Of a stretch of DNA of 20,536 nt, positions 19,353-20,536 are shown piece by piece. A program made the translations under genes and the position numbers. The stretch's first letter is position 1, and each line of letters starts with the position of its first letter. The DNA is from Neelides folsomi. Its lineage: Eukaryota; Arthropoda; Collembola; Neelipleona; Neelidae. The notes beneath the pieces were generated by a model. It did not search any database. It was not told where the DNA came from and was given only the letters and a program-made list of their open reading frames with translations. The DNA is taken from assembly GCA_034687125.1 (NCBI GenBank), contig JAQGBZ010000676.1, positions 1-20,536 of the forward strand, in the 5' to 3' direction.

Positions 19353-20536
19353 CTCATGTTATGAGATGTGTGTCTACTTATGTCTATGAGTAATACCATT
19401 TTAGTATTTATCATGCTGATACAAAATAGTTATAAACAAGAAATTAAACAAGCGTGAATTATTTATTAAATTGTTTTACATTTCTGTATCGTATCTAGAA
19501 ACATAATATTTAAAATATTTAAGATAGTAATCGAGTACAATTTATAGATTACAAAATAATGCAAACTGTGGAAGTTTTATTCCTGATCGAAATGATACCC
19601 TTCAACAAACTTTGAATTTTGTGATGTTCATAGAAGGACAAATTTTTGAATATTTACTTTTAAGATAGAACATGCCTGCCGTATACCTTTACTTAAATGC
19701 ACTACGCAATACGCTTAGATCATACCATCAAAGTTAACTAAATTTTTTAATATTAATAATATATTTTCTTTTTGAGAGTAATACGAAGCATACCTAATTG
19801 GATATAAGAGTGCTAAAATAAAAGCGCTATAATCGAATAAAGCGCTTTACCTTAATTATCATATAAAAGAAAAAACTTTGTGTATAAAGACTAAAGATAA
19901 AAAGTATGTTATGTAAGTATAAATATAATTTGAAAGCTGTTAAGAGTCAAGTGCTTAACGAAAAAGGTACTTAAGATTAGTTATATAACTTACATAATCT
20001 TAAATTCCAATAGACTCTTATTCAATTTGAATGTCGTAGGCTTAATGCCTACGACCAGTATGGAACTTAAATTAATTCAATTCCAAACCTTTATTTTCAA
20101 GAAAATGATTGCCTATATTATATACCAATAGTACCTAATTACTAGTTGCCAATTATGAAGAAGTCCTATTTGTCAATTTCCTGTCTTAAATTATCAAAGG
20201 AGTGCTGAACCTGAATTCTTATTAGGAAACTCATTAAAGTAATTAACTGTTTTTTGTCATCTATGGAATTTATTGTTAATTATGCCAAATATCAAATCGC
20301 ACTAAAATGTTTAAAAGTTGGCAGAATGGCATAGAAAATTATAGTATAAGCTATATACGTGTCGATACATATTATATAATATAAATGTATGTATAATATT
20401 TTAAACACACTTGTCAATTTGATTGATAAACTTACCTGCCAATTTGTTAAAGTACGAACATACAGGGAGGGCCATAAGTATCTTTTTTTTAATCAGCTCG
20501 TATCTCTTTTAATCTTTAACCAATTTTTCTAACATT
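19353..20536. other. AT-rich intergenic region after Milton
   Basis: No open frame of note on either strand. Three hairpin-forming inverted repeats occur: AAAGCGCT/AGCGCTTT (19821-19848), a nested pair TAAGAGTC/GACTCTTA enclosing TTAAGATTA/TAATCTTAA (19941-20020), and GTCGTAGGC/GCCTACGAC (20033-20055). Near the right edge a TACAGGGAGGGCC motif resembles the outer end of a mariner-type element but the window stops before the other end. Confidence 0.45.
20033..20055. repeat. Short perfect inverted repeat (9-bp arms, 5-base loop)
   Basis: GTCGTAGGC, a TTAAT loop, then GCCTACGAC. The arms are GC-richer than the surrounding DNA. It might be a cruciform/hairpin site or a remnant of a transposon end; no function is assigned. 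Confidence 0.5.

Noticed and set aside
1..20536. tRNA, rRNA, CRISPR, operon or bacterial features; a new multi-gene system
   Set aside because: No cloverleaf, rRNA-like or spaced-repeat array was seen, and the genes are spliced animal genes on both strands with unrelated functions.

Overview
This is AT-rich eukaryotic (animal) genomic DNA. Exons are short and separated by introns of about 70 bp to 1.8 kb with plain GT..AG borders and pyrimidine-rich acceptors. Every gene I can name is an ordinary animal gene of membrane or organelle biology. Low GC, many short introns, small inverted-repeat transposons inside introns and protein divergence suggest an arthropod. A crustacean such as a copepod would fit, but the species cannot be fixed from the sequence alone.

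Layout, left to right: (1) minus strand, 302-2318, a TBC1D20-type Rab1 GTPase-activating protein in four coding exons with a long acidic/serine-rich N-terminal extension. (2) plus strand, 2773-5042, divergent from it, a glycosylated lysosomal membrane protein (GLMP/NCU-G1) in six coding exons; its third intron carries a ~400-bp terminal-inverted-repeat element. (3) minus strand, 5607-6224 and 7119-7869, two tandem MGST1-like microsomal glutathione S-transferases with the same three-exon structure. (4) plus strand, 8859-10147, a TM2D3 (almondex-type) two-pass membrane protein in five coding exons. (5) minus strand, 10514-11030, an unrecognised 136-residue protein reconstructed from two in-phase exons, convergent with TM2D3. 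(6) plus strand, about 11695/12206-19321, a Milton/TRAK mitochondrial trafficking adaptor in at least ten coding exons. The last 1.2 kb is AT-rich intergenic sequence with small hairpins.

All exon joins were made by hand from splice signals, reading-frame phase and remembered family landmarks. Phases close for TBC1D20, GLMP, both MGSTs, TM2D3, the small unknown gene and Milton from 12206 to its stop. The least certain points are the Milton N-terminus (no in-frame Met in the first well-supported exon), the TBC1D20 start (two candidates), and the 5' untranslated exons, inferred only from splice sites.

The genes are neighbours, not a pathway or operon. I see no new multi-gene system. The items most worth checking are an in-frame internal start of Milton resembling a known short-TRAK N-terminus, a coding-looking alternative Milton C-terminus, two intronic inverted-repeat elements (one with perfect 39-bp arms, one ending 14 bp from a splice acceptor), loss of the MGST1 sensor cysteine in both tandem copies, and the unrecognised two-exon gene.
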